From NCBI GenBank assembly GCA_023127875.1, contig JAGMFA010000042.1, forward strand, positions 1 to 13,949: 13,949 nucleotides of DNA. Direction: 5' to 3'. The translations under genes were made by a program, and so were the position numbers. How positions within the stretch are numbered: the stretch's first letter is position 1; every line of letters begins with the position of its first letter. The notes under the pieces were generated by a model. That model was not told the DNA's origin, ran no database searches, and worked only from the letters and a program-made list of their open reading frames with translations. Positions 6,626-13,769 of the stretch are shown piece by piece. This DNA is from Candidatus Zixiibacteriota bacterium (lineage in GTDB: Bacteria; Zixibacteria; MSB-5A5; SM1-73).

Positions 6626-7723
6626 CTACGGTTTTCTTCTCCCCTCAAAGCAACTATGGGTTAGTATACTTTTCACTGCTCCCACCCGTTTGATTCTTTC
6701 CTCTGCCATCTTACAAGCCGCCTCATAGGGTGAGATTTTTTCCTTTTTAGAGATGGCGATCACCTTTGCCATTATGTTATAGATTTTTTTAACCGAATCC
6801 AATGCTTCCTCTTTGGAAAGCACCTTCAGTGCATCTTCAGTTAGAAATAACTCTCCGGCATTGACCACAAAATCTGGAGCATATACTATTCCCATCTCAA
6901 AGAGCTCTTTGCAAATTCTAACGTCCTCCACGATGTCATATGCCGCACCGGCAATTATCTTGCATTTAAGCTGGGAGATGTTCTTCTGGGTGATCACCGG
7001 TCCCAGGGCACAGGGTGAGAGTATATCGCATTCGACGGAGAGAATCTCATCCGGCCTTACCACCTCGGTGTCCGGAAATTTATCCTGCACGTCCTTTATA
7101 GAGTCGTAATTCAAGTCGGTAACTATAAGTTTTACCTTTTCCTGCTTTAAGCAGTCCACCAGCCTCTTTCCCACACTTCCCACTCCCTGAATGGCGACGG
7201 TCAATCCATCCAAGGAGGATATCCCATATATCTCCTTCACACATGCCTTCATTCCCCAATAAACTCCATGAGCTGTTAAATCAGCGCTTTCTGCCTTGAT
7301 GCCAGTGGGCGATTCATAGGGAAGCACGTATTTGGTCTCCCTCTTTATGTATTTCATCTCCTGAGTATCTGTGCCCAGATCCGGATAAGTGATGAATCTT
7401 CCTTTCAATCCTTCCACAAATCTCCCAAAAGCCCGGAAATAAGCTTCATCGGTCTCCTCTTCGAAATCCTTACACAAAACCGCCTTTCCTCCACCGGTGT
7501 CGGAATCTGCTACGGCAGACTGATAGGTCATTATGCGGGACAATGTCAAAGCATCCACCAGCGCTTCGGTTTCCGATTCGTATCTCCACAGTCGGCATCC
7601 TCCCACCGCATTGCCCAGGGTGGTGTTGTGGATGGCAATTATGGCTTTAAGCTGGGTGGGCTTATTATAGCAGAACAAAACCTCGTCATGCCCGTGCTCT
7701 TCCATCAGTTCGAAAATACCCAT
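6626..7723 (-). CDS. Leucine dehydrogenase-like Glu/Leu/Phe/Val dehydrogenase
   Basis: This 365-residue NAD(P)-dependent amino-acid dehydrogenase closely follows Bacillus leucine dehydrogenase: L-K-A-I-I-A-I-H-x-T-T-L-G at residues 25-37, G41-G42 of the substrate loop, catalytic K80 in T-G-G-G-K, D115, and the Rossmann G-V-G-S-V-G near 190. It deaminates branched-chain amino acids to 2-oxo acids or runs in reverse. Position 68, a substrate-binding lysine in Bacillus enzymes (M-T-Y-K), reads glutamine here (M-T-Y-Q). The ATG at 7723 (M-G-I-F-E-L-M) aligns with the family N-terminus and has GGAG just upstream; the 16 extra in-frame codons up to 7771 are AT-rich repeat sequence. Epimerase and mutase genes lie upstream on the same strand, and buk follows beyond the toxin-antitoxin genes, pointing to branched-chain amino-acid catabolism. 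Confidence 0.92.
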   Translation of the reverse strand: MGIFELMEEHGHDEVLFCYNKPTQLKAIIAIHNTTLGNAVGGCRLWRYESETEALVDALTLSRIMTYQSAVADSDTGGGKAVLCKDFEEETDEAYFRAFGRFVEGLKGRFITYPDLGTDTQEMKYIKRETKYVLPYESPTGIKAESADLTAHGVYWGMKACVKEIYGISSLDGLTVAIQGVGSVGKRLVDCLKQEKVKLIVTDLNYDSIKDVQDKFPDTEVVRPDEILSVECDILSPCALGPVITQKNISQLKCKIIAGAAYDIVEDVRICKELFEMGIVYAPDFVVNAGELFLTEDALKVLSKEEALDSVKKIYNIMAKVIAISKKEKISPYEAACKMAEERIKRVGAVKSILTHSCFEGRRKP

Positions 7724-7866
7724 GACTCCAAATTGAAAATGAAAAATGAAAAATTCAAAATTGCAATTCAAAATTCAAAAAATGTGTCGCCTTTCAAAAT
7801 TTTGAACTTTGAATTGTCCTATGGATCCTGGTGATAATTTTGCATTTTGCTTTTTTAATTTTGAAT
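7724..7866. repeat. AT-rich AAAATTCAAAATT-type repetitive spacer
   Basis: Between the epimerase and dehydrogenase genes lies simple sequence built from AATTGAAAATGAAAAATG and TTCAAAATT units, including the perfect palindrome TTCAAAATTTTGAA at 7793-7806. Its lower-complexity, very AT-rich makeup contrasts with the flanking genes. It spuriously extends the dehydrogenase frame upstream. Confidence 0.6.
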
Positions 7867-7872
7867 TTAACT

Positions 7873-8274
7873 CTATCTTTCCTTCAACTCAATCAAAACC
7901 CCATGCGTGCTTTTGGGCTTAATGAAGATTATCTTCTTCCCCTCTGCGCCCATTCTGGGTCTATCCTCCACCAATTCCACGCCTTTTTCTTTCAACTCTA
8001 TTGTTGCTTTCTCAACGTCATCTACTTCAAAACAGATATGATGAATTCCCTCACCTCTTTTATCTATGAATTTCGCTACCACGCTCTCATTATCCGTGGG
8101 CATTACGAATTCCAACTTAACTCCGGAAATTTCTGTAAAGACTATCCTTATTTTCCTTTCTGGAACATCCATCTCTTCTGATATCTGGCACTCAAAGATG
8201 TCTTTATAGAACTTTGATACCTCGCCAATATCCTTTACCGCAATCCCAATATGTTCAATTTTATCCAATTTCAT
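7873..8274 (-). CDS. mce: Methylmalonyl-CoA epimerase
   Basis: This 133-residue single vicinal-oxygen-chelate protein (glyoxalase fold) has the usual length. It interconverts (S)- and (R)-methylmalonyl-CoA, linking propionyl-CoA carboxylation to the B12-dependent mutase. The expected metal ligands are visible: H8 in I-E-H-I-G-I-A-V, E55 in K-L-E-F, H78/H79 in G-I-H-H-I-C-F-E-V, and E129 in V-L-I-E-L. The N-terminal L-D-K-I-E-H-I-G-I-A-V-K and the GEGIHHI stretch are diagnostic of this enzyme among VOC proteins. It lies 53 bp downstream of the mutase subunit gene on the same strand, as in many propionate-pathway operons. Confidence 0.95.
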   Translation of the reverse strand: MKLDKIEHIGIAVKDIGEVSKFYKDIFECQISEEMDVPERKIRIVFTEISGVKLEFVMPTDNESVVAKFIDKRGEGIHHICFEVDDVEKATIELKEKGVELVEDRPRMGAEGKKIIFIKPKSTHGVLIELKER

Positions 8275-8292
8275 AGCTTTTTCTTGGTTTTA

Positions 8293-8324
8293 GGCGGCGG
8301 ACGGCGGACTGTCGACCGCGGACG
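8293..8324. repeat. GGCGGACGGCGGAC-type GC-rich short repeat
   Basis: A GC-rich stretch of GGCGGAC units, with GTCGAC and CCGCGG at its centre, fills most of the 53-bp mutase-epimerase spacer. The base composition differs sharply from the flanking DNA. No role is apparent. Confidence 0.4.
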
Positions 8325-8327
8325 TAT

Positions 8328-9968
8328 TCACACCAGCACATTCTCCCGATACTCTCCCCAGACTGATCTCAAAACATCACACATCTCACCCAAAGAGGCA
8401 TAACTTTCCACACACTGGATTATAGAAGGCAAAAGGTTCTCATCGGTGGTAACTTTGTTTTTTAAATCCTCTAAACATGTTCTAACTCTTGCATCATCTC
8501 TTCTTTTTCTCACGGTTTCCAACCGCTTTATCTGCTCTTTTCCTACTTTGGGACTGACTCGGAAGACGTCCTTTATTTTTTCTTTTTCCGTTTCAAGCAG
8601 ACGCTTGCCCCCAGACGGGGGCTCGTCTGAGCCCGTCTGGGCAAATTTGTTCACTCCTACGATGGTTCTATCTCTGCTCTCGATAGCCTTTTGATACTCA
8701 TACGCACTTTTTTGAATCTCCCTTTGGTAGTATCCCGACTCCACCGCCCAGAGGGCTCCTCCCTTCTCGTCGATATAGTCGATGTATGCTTTTGCTCTTT
8801 TTTCTACCTCGTTAGTCAAATGCTCGACATAATACGATCCACCCAGCGGATCGACCGTATCCGGCACCCCGCTTTCATAGCCAATGATCTGCTGAGTTCT
8901 CAAGGCGATCTGGGCCGATTCCTGTGATGGCAAGCTCAAAGCCTCATCTCTTGAATTGGTGTGCAATGACTGAGTTCCTCCCAAAACTGCAGCCAGAGCT
9001 TGCAGGGCGACCCGAACAACGTTATTATCCGGCTGTTGAGCGGTTAAGGTGCAACCAGCAGTCTGAGTATGAAAGCGAAACCTGGCAGATTCGTCACTCT
9101 TGGCTTTAAACTTCTCTTTGATAATCCTTGCCCACAATCTTCGGGCGGCTCTGAATTTGGCTATCTCCTCGAAGAAATGGTTGTGAGAGTTTAAAAAGAA
9201 AGAGAGCCGTTTACCGAACTGGTCAATGTCCATTCCCGCATCCTGTGCCGCCTTTACGTAAGCTATGCCATCGGACAAGGTGAAGGCGATCTCCTGAACT
9301 GCAGTTGAGCCTGCCTCCCTAATATGATAGCCGCTTATGCTGATGGGATTCCATTTGGGCAGATTCTCTTTGCAGAACTTGAAAGTATCCGTGATCAGAC
9401 GCATAGAGGGCTTGGGAGGAAAGATGTAAGTTCCGCGGGCAATGTATTCTTTCAGGATGTCGTTTTGAATGGTGCCGGACAGGACATTCGCGGGGACATT
9501 TTTCTTCTTAGCCAGAACCACATACATGGCTAAAAGCACCGAGGCAGTGGAGTTGATGGTCATGGAGACAGAGACTTTGTCCAGAGGTATTTCCTTGAAC
9601 AGAATCTCCATATCCTCCAGCGTGTCTATTGCCACGCCGGTTTTGCCCACCTCGCCTTCGGCCAAAGAGTGATCGGAATCGTAGCCTATCTGGGTGGGAA
9701 GATCGAAGGCAACGGATAAGCCGGTTTGCCCCTGCTCCAGAAGATACCTGTATCTTTTGTTGGTCTCCTCCGCTGTGCCAAACCCGGCATACTGCCGCAT
9801 GGTCCACAGCCTGCCGCGATACATGTTCTTGTATATGCCGCGGGTGAAAGGATACCCCCCCGGAAACCCTAAGTCCTTTTGATAATCCAAGTCGCTTACT
9901 GACTCAGGGGCATATAGGTCCTCGATTTCAATATCAGATGTGGTTAAGAATCTTTTCTGGATAGTCAT
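8328..9968 (-). CDS. mcmA: Methylmalonyl-CoA mutase, catalytic (alpha) subunit
   Basis: This 546-residue protein is the TIM-barrel subunit of adenosylcobalamin-dependent mutase, converting (R)-methylmalonyl-CoA to succinyl-CoA. Y60 (R-Q-Y-A-G-F) and R190 (P-S-M-R) correspond to the Tyr/Arg pair that distinguishes methylmalonyl-CoA mutase from isobutyryl-CoA mutase. The active-site Y214-H215 (S-G-Y-H) and the Q-S-L-H-T-N-S motif are present. The B12-binding domain is absent, so a separate small subunit must be encoded elsewhere, as in archaeal-type enzymes; no meaB-type GTPase is in the window. Residues 443-458, between G-V-N-K-F and E-T-E-K-E-K, are about 16 residues beyond family length and are encoded by a palindromic repeat. 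GGAG stands 10 nt before the ATG. The gene begins 22 bp after the ATPase/nuclease gene. Confidence 0.94.
   Translation of the reverse strand: MTIQKRFLTTSDIEIEDLYAPESVSDLDYQKDLGFPGGYPFTRGIYKNMYRGRLWTMRQYAGFGTAEETNKRYRYLLEQGQTGLSVAFDLPTQIGYDSDHSLAEGEVGKTGVAIDTLEDMEILFKEIPLDKVSVSMTINSTASVLLAMYVVLAKKKNVPANVLSGTIQNDILKEYIARGTYIFPPKPSMRLITDTFKFCKENLPKWNPISISGYHIREAGSTAVQEIAFTLSDGIAYVKAAQDAGMDIDQFGKRLSFFLNSHNHFFEEIAKFRAARRLWARIIKEKFKAKSDESARFRFHTQTAGCTLTAQQPDNNVVRVALQALAAVLGGTQSLHTNSRDEALSLPSQESAQIALRTQQIIGYESGVPDTVDPLGGSYYVEHLTNEVEKRAKAYIDYIDEKGGALWAVESGYYQREIQKSAYEYQKAIESRDRTIVGVNKFAQTGSDEPPSGGKRLLETEKEKIKDVFRVSPKVGKEQIKRLETVRKRRDDARVRTCLEDLKNKVTTDENLLPSIIQCVESYASLGEMCDVLRSVWGEYRENVLV
8594..8643. 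repeat. Palindromic repeat inserted in frame within mcmA
   Basis: 8594-8610 matches 6026-6042 at 16 of 17 bases, and 8632-8643 matches 6040-6051 at 12 of 12, so this is a member of the intergenic repeat family. Between them lies an extra arm that pairs with the second block, giving a stem of TGCCC/AGACGGG/CTC type with small bulges, next to a CAAGC/GCTTG hairpin. On the mutase strand it encodes 16 residues ([16 protein letters not shown]) with no stop codon. Confidence 0.8.
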
Positions 9969-9990
9969 GTCTCAGATACTCCAGCGAGCA

Positions 9991-12024
9991 CTAGGGAGAC
10001 CCGAGTATGTCCCTCGCGGTCAAGAAACTCTCGTGGTCTCGTTCGGCATTATCCAGCAACTCCTCCCAAGTGTATTTCACTAAGTACTCTTTATCAACGA
10101 GGCTTGTCAAAGCCTTTTCCACCGTGGGGCTCACCTTTTCGGAATCCCTCACCAAAATGACCTGGTGCCCGTAGGGGAACAAATCTTTGAAGGTACGGTT
10201 TTTCTCCAGGAATGCCAAAATGGCGTCATGGTATCTCTGAAGTCTTTCCCAGTCTGTATCATCGAAGGTGTGCTTCGGAGGCTTTATCTCAACGACAATG
10301 ATCTTATTCTCTCTGTGCAAGAAGATAAAGTCCGGCTTCTTTGTTTCGTGTCTTATCCGGGTTGAAGTAGTTATCTCTTCCCCGGAGGTCTTTTTGTACC
10401 AACTCTCAAACGCCTCTTGAAATCTCTTAAGGGTGAGGTTTGCAGCCGTCAACTCCCAACGTGGATTTATTAACCAGGGAGCCCTTTCTAGAATCTGTTG
10501 GAGTTCTGATTCGCTCGTATCTGGTTGCCGAATTGCCGCCTTGAACACATCAATGGTCTTAAGTTTTTCTGCGACTATTTGTCCGTAGGAGGCCAATTGC
10601 GCTATTTCCGTTGTCTTAAACAGCTTGAGTAGATCGACGACCGCGACTTTTCCGTCGATGGCTATCTCATTTATCTTTTTGAACGTATCGATGAGAAGCT
10701 TATGAGGGGCTATCGTGAGGATGAGTTCAGTCAGATCCCCGACATAATCTACGTCTGTCAACTCCTCTTCGGAAGCAAATTGACCTATTTTCGCACCAAC
10801 TTCAATGGCAGTCTTCTGTAGCTCAGAGTCAGGGAAACGATGTTTGGCTTTTTCCCTCAATTGCGAGACCTCCATAAAGAGAGATTTGACCTTTTCTCTT
10901 CTTGGTTCCCTCCCCCTTTTTGCTACTTCTTTGACAAGCTTCTGTCCCCAAGTCGCGAGAGCCACACCCAAATCCGAACTCCATAGGATGTCTTGTCTGT
11001 GAGTTTGGATTAAGTCCTCTTCATCATCTAACCAGTCGGCGTGTATCTCACCGACAAGGTAGGATCTCGCCACATACTCTCCTGCAAATCCAGAAGGAAT
11101 GCCGAAATCTCTCGTACCAGAAACGATTTTCCCCCGAGCATAAATCCTTATTCCAGCCATTTCCACATTTTGGTAAGCGTGCTTGGCCATCCCTGCCCAA
11201 CCAGTAACCGCATACTCCTTTTCGTCAACTTTAACTGGTCTATTATCTACAATGATTTTTGTACCTTTCATCAAGGGGATGTGCAACTTCCCAACTTGGA
11301 ATGGAGGCACTGGCTTGTCATGTTTTATATCTATAACGGTTATTCGAAAATCTGGAAGCTCCAAACCGAATCTGGCAGCGAGCTGCCGCTGAAAAGTCTT
11401 ATCGTCAGGAACTAGCTTTACGTCGAAGTTTTTGAGAATTACACGCGTTCCTCTTTTTTTATCAAAAGTTTCATCGTCTGATAATGGTGTTGGGTGGTAA
11501 TCTTCGTCCGATTCACTCTCTGTTTGATCAATTATTTTGTCATAGTCGAGCTCGAAATGGGCTACTTGGTATCCCTTTTGGGTCTTTTCTCCGCCAGCTG
11601 ATCTGACTTCTATAGTGTGGCAAATACCAAAGGGTGCAAGTTTGCCTATGCCTTTATGACCCATAACATCCCTTTTTTTCTCCCTGGACTTAGACCCGTG
11701 CTTTGGGTTTTTTCTTCGATCTATACCTACCTTGAGGTAGAATTCACGAGCTTCCTCTGGCGTCATCCCATGTCCGTTATCCTTCACTGCGATAAAGTAC
11801 CCTTTTTGCTCCAGGACACCACCTTTGTGCACCGCTAAAGCCTTCCCTAGCGGGATCTTTACGAGCACATCTTCTGCATCGGCGTCATACGAATTTGCGA
11901 TCAGTTCCGCAACCACGGCAGAAGCTTTGTCGTACATCTGCAAACCTAGCTTGTCGACGATCGTCCTCTCGATTTTCATCGTATAGGGGTGCAAACTAGA
12001 ATTCTTCTTTTCTTGCGGACTCAT
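9991..12024 (-). CDS. GHKL (Hsp90-like) ATPase fused to a C-terminal PD-(D/E)XK nuclease-like domain
   Basis: The N-terminal ~150 residues carry the Bergerat fold: the N-box E40-L-I-A-N-S-Y-D-A-D, G1 motif D82-N-G-H-G-M87, and G2 motif G122-H-K-G-I-G-K128. This is the ATP-binding module of Hsp90, MutL and MORC-type proteins. The middle (about 150-490) is unrecognised, partly helical. The last ~175 residues look like a restriction-type nuclease: L-E-R-A-P-W-L near 512-518, then P564-D565 and E579-I-K581, resembling Shedu/DUF4263 enzymes. GHKL ATPases near methyltransferases are known in restriction-linked loci. The ATG at 12024 overlaps the methyltransferase stop (TAATG) and has GGAGG six bases upstream; the longer frame from 12066 lacks this. 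Function is inferred: ATP-driven DNA sensing or cleavage in the same system as the neighbouring methyltransferase. Confidence 0.85.
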   Translation of the reverse strand: MSPQEKKNSSLHPYTMKIERTIVDKLGLQMYDKASAVVAELIANSYDADAEDVLVKIPLGKALAVHKGGVLEQKGYFIAVKDNGHGMTPEEAREFYLKVGIDRRKNPKHGSKSREKKRDVMGHKGIGKLAPFGICHTIEVRSAGGEKTQKGYQVAHFELDYDKIIDQTESESDEDYHPTPLSDDETFDKKRGTRVILKNFDVKLVPDDKTFQRQLAARFGLELPDFRITVIDIKHDKPVPPFQVGKLHIPLMKGTKIIVDNRPVKVDEKEYAVTGWAGMAKHAYQNVEMAGIRIYARGKIVSGTRDFGIPSGFAGEYVARSYLVGEIHADWLDDEEDLIQTHRQDILWSSDLGVALATWGQKLVKEVAKRGREPRREKVKSLFMEVSQLREKAKHRFPDSELQKTAIEVGAKIGQFASEEELTDVDYVGDLTELILTIAPHKLLIDTFKKINEIAIDGKVAVVDLLKLFKTTEIAQLASYGQIVAEKLKTIDVFKAAIRQPDTSESELQQILERAPWLINPRWELTAANLTLKRFQEAFESWYKKTSGEEITTSTRIRHETKKPDFIFLHRENKIIVVEIKPPKHTFDDTDWERLQRYHDAILAFLEKNRTFKDLFPYGHQVILVRDSEKVSPTVEKALTSLVDKEYLVKYTWEELLDNAERDHESFLTARDILGSP

Positions 12025-13121
12025 TATGAACCTCCAAGACTCTGCTCCATCAATGCGCTCCGACATTTAGCAGCCACGATTCTGGCGAAAGCGCACGGAA
12101 GTGCATTTCCGACCAAATCGCACGCAGTGTCCATGAATTGCGTGTCGAATTTGTAGCTTTTGGGAAATGTCTGGATTAATGCCGCCTCCCTTACGGAAAT
12201 AGTTCGCAATTCTTCTGGGTGGCCAAACCTACCCTTACAAGGCGTCGTGCAGCCTGCCGTGATGGTGGGTGGAACCTGTTCCCAACTGAGCCTTCCATAA
12301 ACGTTTGGAAATCCTTTTTCGTTATTTTGGTGACATTTTGGCCGCAATTCCATTGGCATCTTATATCTGCTTGTTCCTGGTTTTATCGCCTGGAACCTAC
12401 GGATGCTCATTTCGGTCAAGTCTCTTACTACGTGCCAGTTAAATTTCTTCGGTCCGCCTTGTTCTACGGCTTCTGAAAGTGTAACAGGTTCTTCCATGTC
12501 TTTGATTACATCTGCGACACGGAGCCACGGTTTTAAGTTCTTTTTAGGATCTCCCGACCGGCAATGCGTTAGCTTGGGCATGGGGATGTGAAATCCTTTA
12601 CCGGCTAGTAGAACTACCCGCCTGCGTGATTGTGGCACACCGTAGCCCGCCAACTGTAAAGTCTCCACATTTACCAAGTAGCCCAGAGATTCCAACCTTC
12701 TTACGAACTCGTCCAGTATGGGCTTTCCTCGTGTTGCCAGTCCTGACACATTTTCCATCATGACCATCTTGGGCATCATTTCCTGAATCACCCTTGCTAT
12801 CTGAAGCACCAGATCGTTTCTTGGGTCCTTCCTATGATACTTGTCAGTAAGCTTTGAAAAACCCTGGCATGGCGGACACCCAACCAGAAGATCGATTTCT
12901 TTTAAACCCGTCAATTCAAAGAGTTCCTTTCCAGTCACTTCTCGAATGTCCTTTATCAACAGTTTTGTCGTTGGGTGATTGGCTTTATACGTTTTCGCGA
13001 TTTCAGGATATAGTTCGACGCCAGCCGTGACTTTAAAGCCAGCCCTCTTTAGTCCAAGCGTTAATCCCCCCGCTCCGCAGAACAAATCTATTGCAGTTAA
13101 CGGATTACGCTTTTGCTTCAT
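12024..13121 (-). CDS. dcm: DNA (cytosine-5-)-methyltransferase
   Basis: This 365-residue C5-cytosine methyltransferase shows the ordered family motifs: I (A-I-D-L-F-C-G-A-G-G, residues 10-19), IV (G-C-P-P-C85-Q-G-F-S, C85 the catalytic nucleophile), VI (E123-N-V), VIII (Q164-S-R-R-R), IX (R267...P-P-T-I-T) and X (G338-N-A-L-P). The target-recognition region between VIII and IX is about 95 residues. It transfers a methyl group from S-adenosylmethionine to cytosine in a short, unknown DNA sequence. GGAGG (13129-13133) precedes the ATG by 7 nt. The start overlaps vsr by 17 bp, and the stop overlaps the ATPase/nuclease start, so the three genes form one operon. All catalytic motifs are intact. 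Confidence 0.95.
   Translation of the reverse strand: MKQKRNPLTAIDLFCGAGGLTLGLKRAGFKVTAGVELYPEIAKTYKANHPTTKLLIKDIREVTGKELFELTGLKEIDLLVGCPPCQGFSKLTDKYHRKDPRNDLVLQIARVIQEMMPKMVMMENVSGLATRGKPILDEFVRRLESLGYLVNVETLQLAGYGVPQSRRRVVLLAGKGFHIPMPKLTHCRSGDPKKNLKPWLRVADVIKDMEEPVTLSEAVEQGGPKKFNWHVVRDLTEMSIRRFQAIKPGTSRYKMPMELRPKCHQNNEKGFPNVYGRLSWEQVPPTITAGCTTPCKGRFGHPEELRTISVREAALIQTFPKSYKFDTQFMDTACDLVGNALPCAFARIVAAKCRSALMEQSLGGS
12031..12035 (-). promoter_or_regulatory. Ribosome binding site fixing the ATPase/nuclease start
   Basis: GGAGG on the minus strand, six bases before the ATG at 12022-12024, lies inside the end of the methyltransferase gene. It selects the shorter ATPase frame and supports translational coupling across the TAATG junction. 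Confidence 0.8.
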
Positions 13122-13533
13122 TCATTATCCTCCGAAGCCTATTTTTTACTTTGTCAGGTCGTTTTAATATGTCCGTATCCCAGAAACGCCATACCGACCA
13201 TCCATTTCTGCGCAAAGCCCGATTATTCCGTTCGTCTCTCTTTCGATTTTTGGCTAGTTTTTCCATCCACAAGGCACGATTCCTTTTGAAAGCCTTTCCA
13301 CTAACTTCCTTTTCTCTTCTTCCATGCCAAAACGAACTGTCGCAAAAGATCAAAATGTTGGTGTCTCCTATTCTAAAGTCGGGACTTCCTCGAAGATCTG
13401 GTTGCCTCTGGAACCTTATGTGGAGACTTCTCAATATCTTTTCCATTCGTTTCTCTAAGCCGGTCCCTCGACTCTTAACGTTCTTCATCCTCTCTGATAC
13501 TTCTTTTGGGGGTTTTTTAAAGGTTCGTTTCAT
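13105..13533 (-). CDS. vsr: Vsr-family very short patch repair-type endonuclease
   Basis: This 142-residue protein matches the family: M-K-N-V-K-S-R-G-T near the N-terminus, G-S-P51-D52 with the catalytic Asp, F68-W69-H70, and the C-terminal K-N-R-K-R-D-E-R-N-N-R-A-L-R-R-N-G-W. Classic Vsr nicks DNA at the T of T:G mismatches made by deamination of 5-methylcytosine and accompanies a cytosine methyltransferase, as here. Two features depart from E. coli Vsr as recalled: the T-H before the G-C-F-W-H run reads C64-D65, and the cysteines of the structural zinc site are not present (only one Cys in the whole protein). It overlaps the methyltransferase gene by 17 bp. No Shine-Dalgarno sequence precedes its ATG, which follows an A-run and a strong hairpin. 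Confidence 0.9.
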   Translation of the reverse strand: MKRTFKKPPKEVSERMKNVKSRGTGLEKRMEKILRSLHIRFQRQPDLRGSPDFRIGDTNILIFCDSSFWHGRREKEVSGKAFKRNRALWMEKLAKNRKRDERNNRALRRNGWSVWRFWDTDILKRPDKVKNRLRRIMNEAKA

Positions 13534-13542
13534 TTTTTTGAT

Positions 13543-13568
13543 GCATCGGCATTAGGAAATGCCGATGC
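13543..13568. repeat. Perfect 11-bp-stem hairpin in the vsr leader
   Basis: GCATCGGCATT and AATGCCGATGC form an uninterrupted 11-bp stem with the loop AGGA. It ends 10 bases upstream of the vsr ATG and would fold in the mRNA leader. Neither strand has a T-run after it, so it is not a standard terminator. Confidence 0.65.
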
Positions 13569-13573
13569 CAGTT

Positions 13574-13630
13574 TGCTTCGGGAATTCTCCCCCGCATTTT
13601 CCGGGGGATCTTGAGACTATTCCTGAAGCA
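13574..13630. repeat. Nested palindrome upstream of vsr
   Basis: The outer arms TGCTTCGGGAAT (13574-13585) and ATTCCTGAAGCA (13619-13630) pair with one mismatch. They enclose TCCCCCG (13588-13594) and CGGGGGA (13602-13608) around a CATTTTC loop. Together with 13543-13568 it makes a compound palindromic block, like the other repeat units in the window. Confidence 0.6.
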
Positions 13631-13769
13631 TCAGATAAATACGCTTATCATCAGCCGTATTCTTCTCACCCATATTATCTTTGTTCAAATCATAATATAT
13701 CTTCCTGAAGAAGAAAAGACAACTGTTTATGGTGAACCGTAAATCGATCTTTAGATGATTTTTCGACAA
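13617..13769 (-). CDS. Possible short ORF, unrecognised (50 codons, TTG start)
   Basis: The frame has protein-like composition, ending K-I-Y-Y-D-L-N-K-D-N-M-G-E-K-N ... R-I-Y-L-M-L-Q-E, but only a TTG start and no good ribosome site. It overlaps the alternative frame at 13690-13827, so at most one is likely real. It could also be the tail of a gene broken by a frameshift. Confidence 0.2.
   Translation of the reverse strand: MSKNHLKIDLRFTINSCLFFFRKIYYDLNKDNMGEKNTADDKRIYLMLQE

Noticed and set aside
7724..7771. Sixteen-residue N-terminal extension of the dehydrogenase
   Set aside because: It is encoded by AT-rich repeat sequence and does not match the family N-terminus; the ATG at 7723 does.
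12025..12066. Fourteen-residue N-terminal extension of the ATPase/nuclease
   Set aside because: It lies within the methyltransferase end and lacks a ribosome site, whereas the ATG at 12024 has GGAGG and the TAATG coupling.
13543..13568. Intrinsic terminator
   Set aside because: No T-run follows the stem on either strand.
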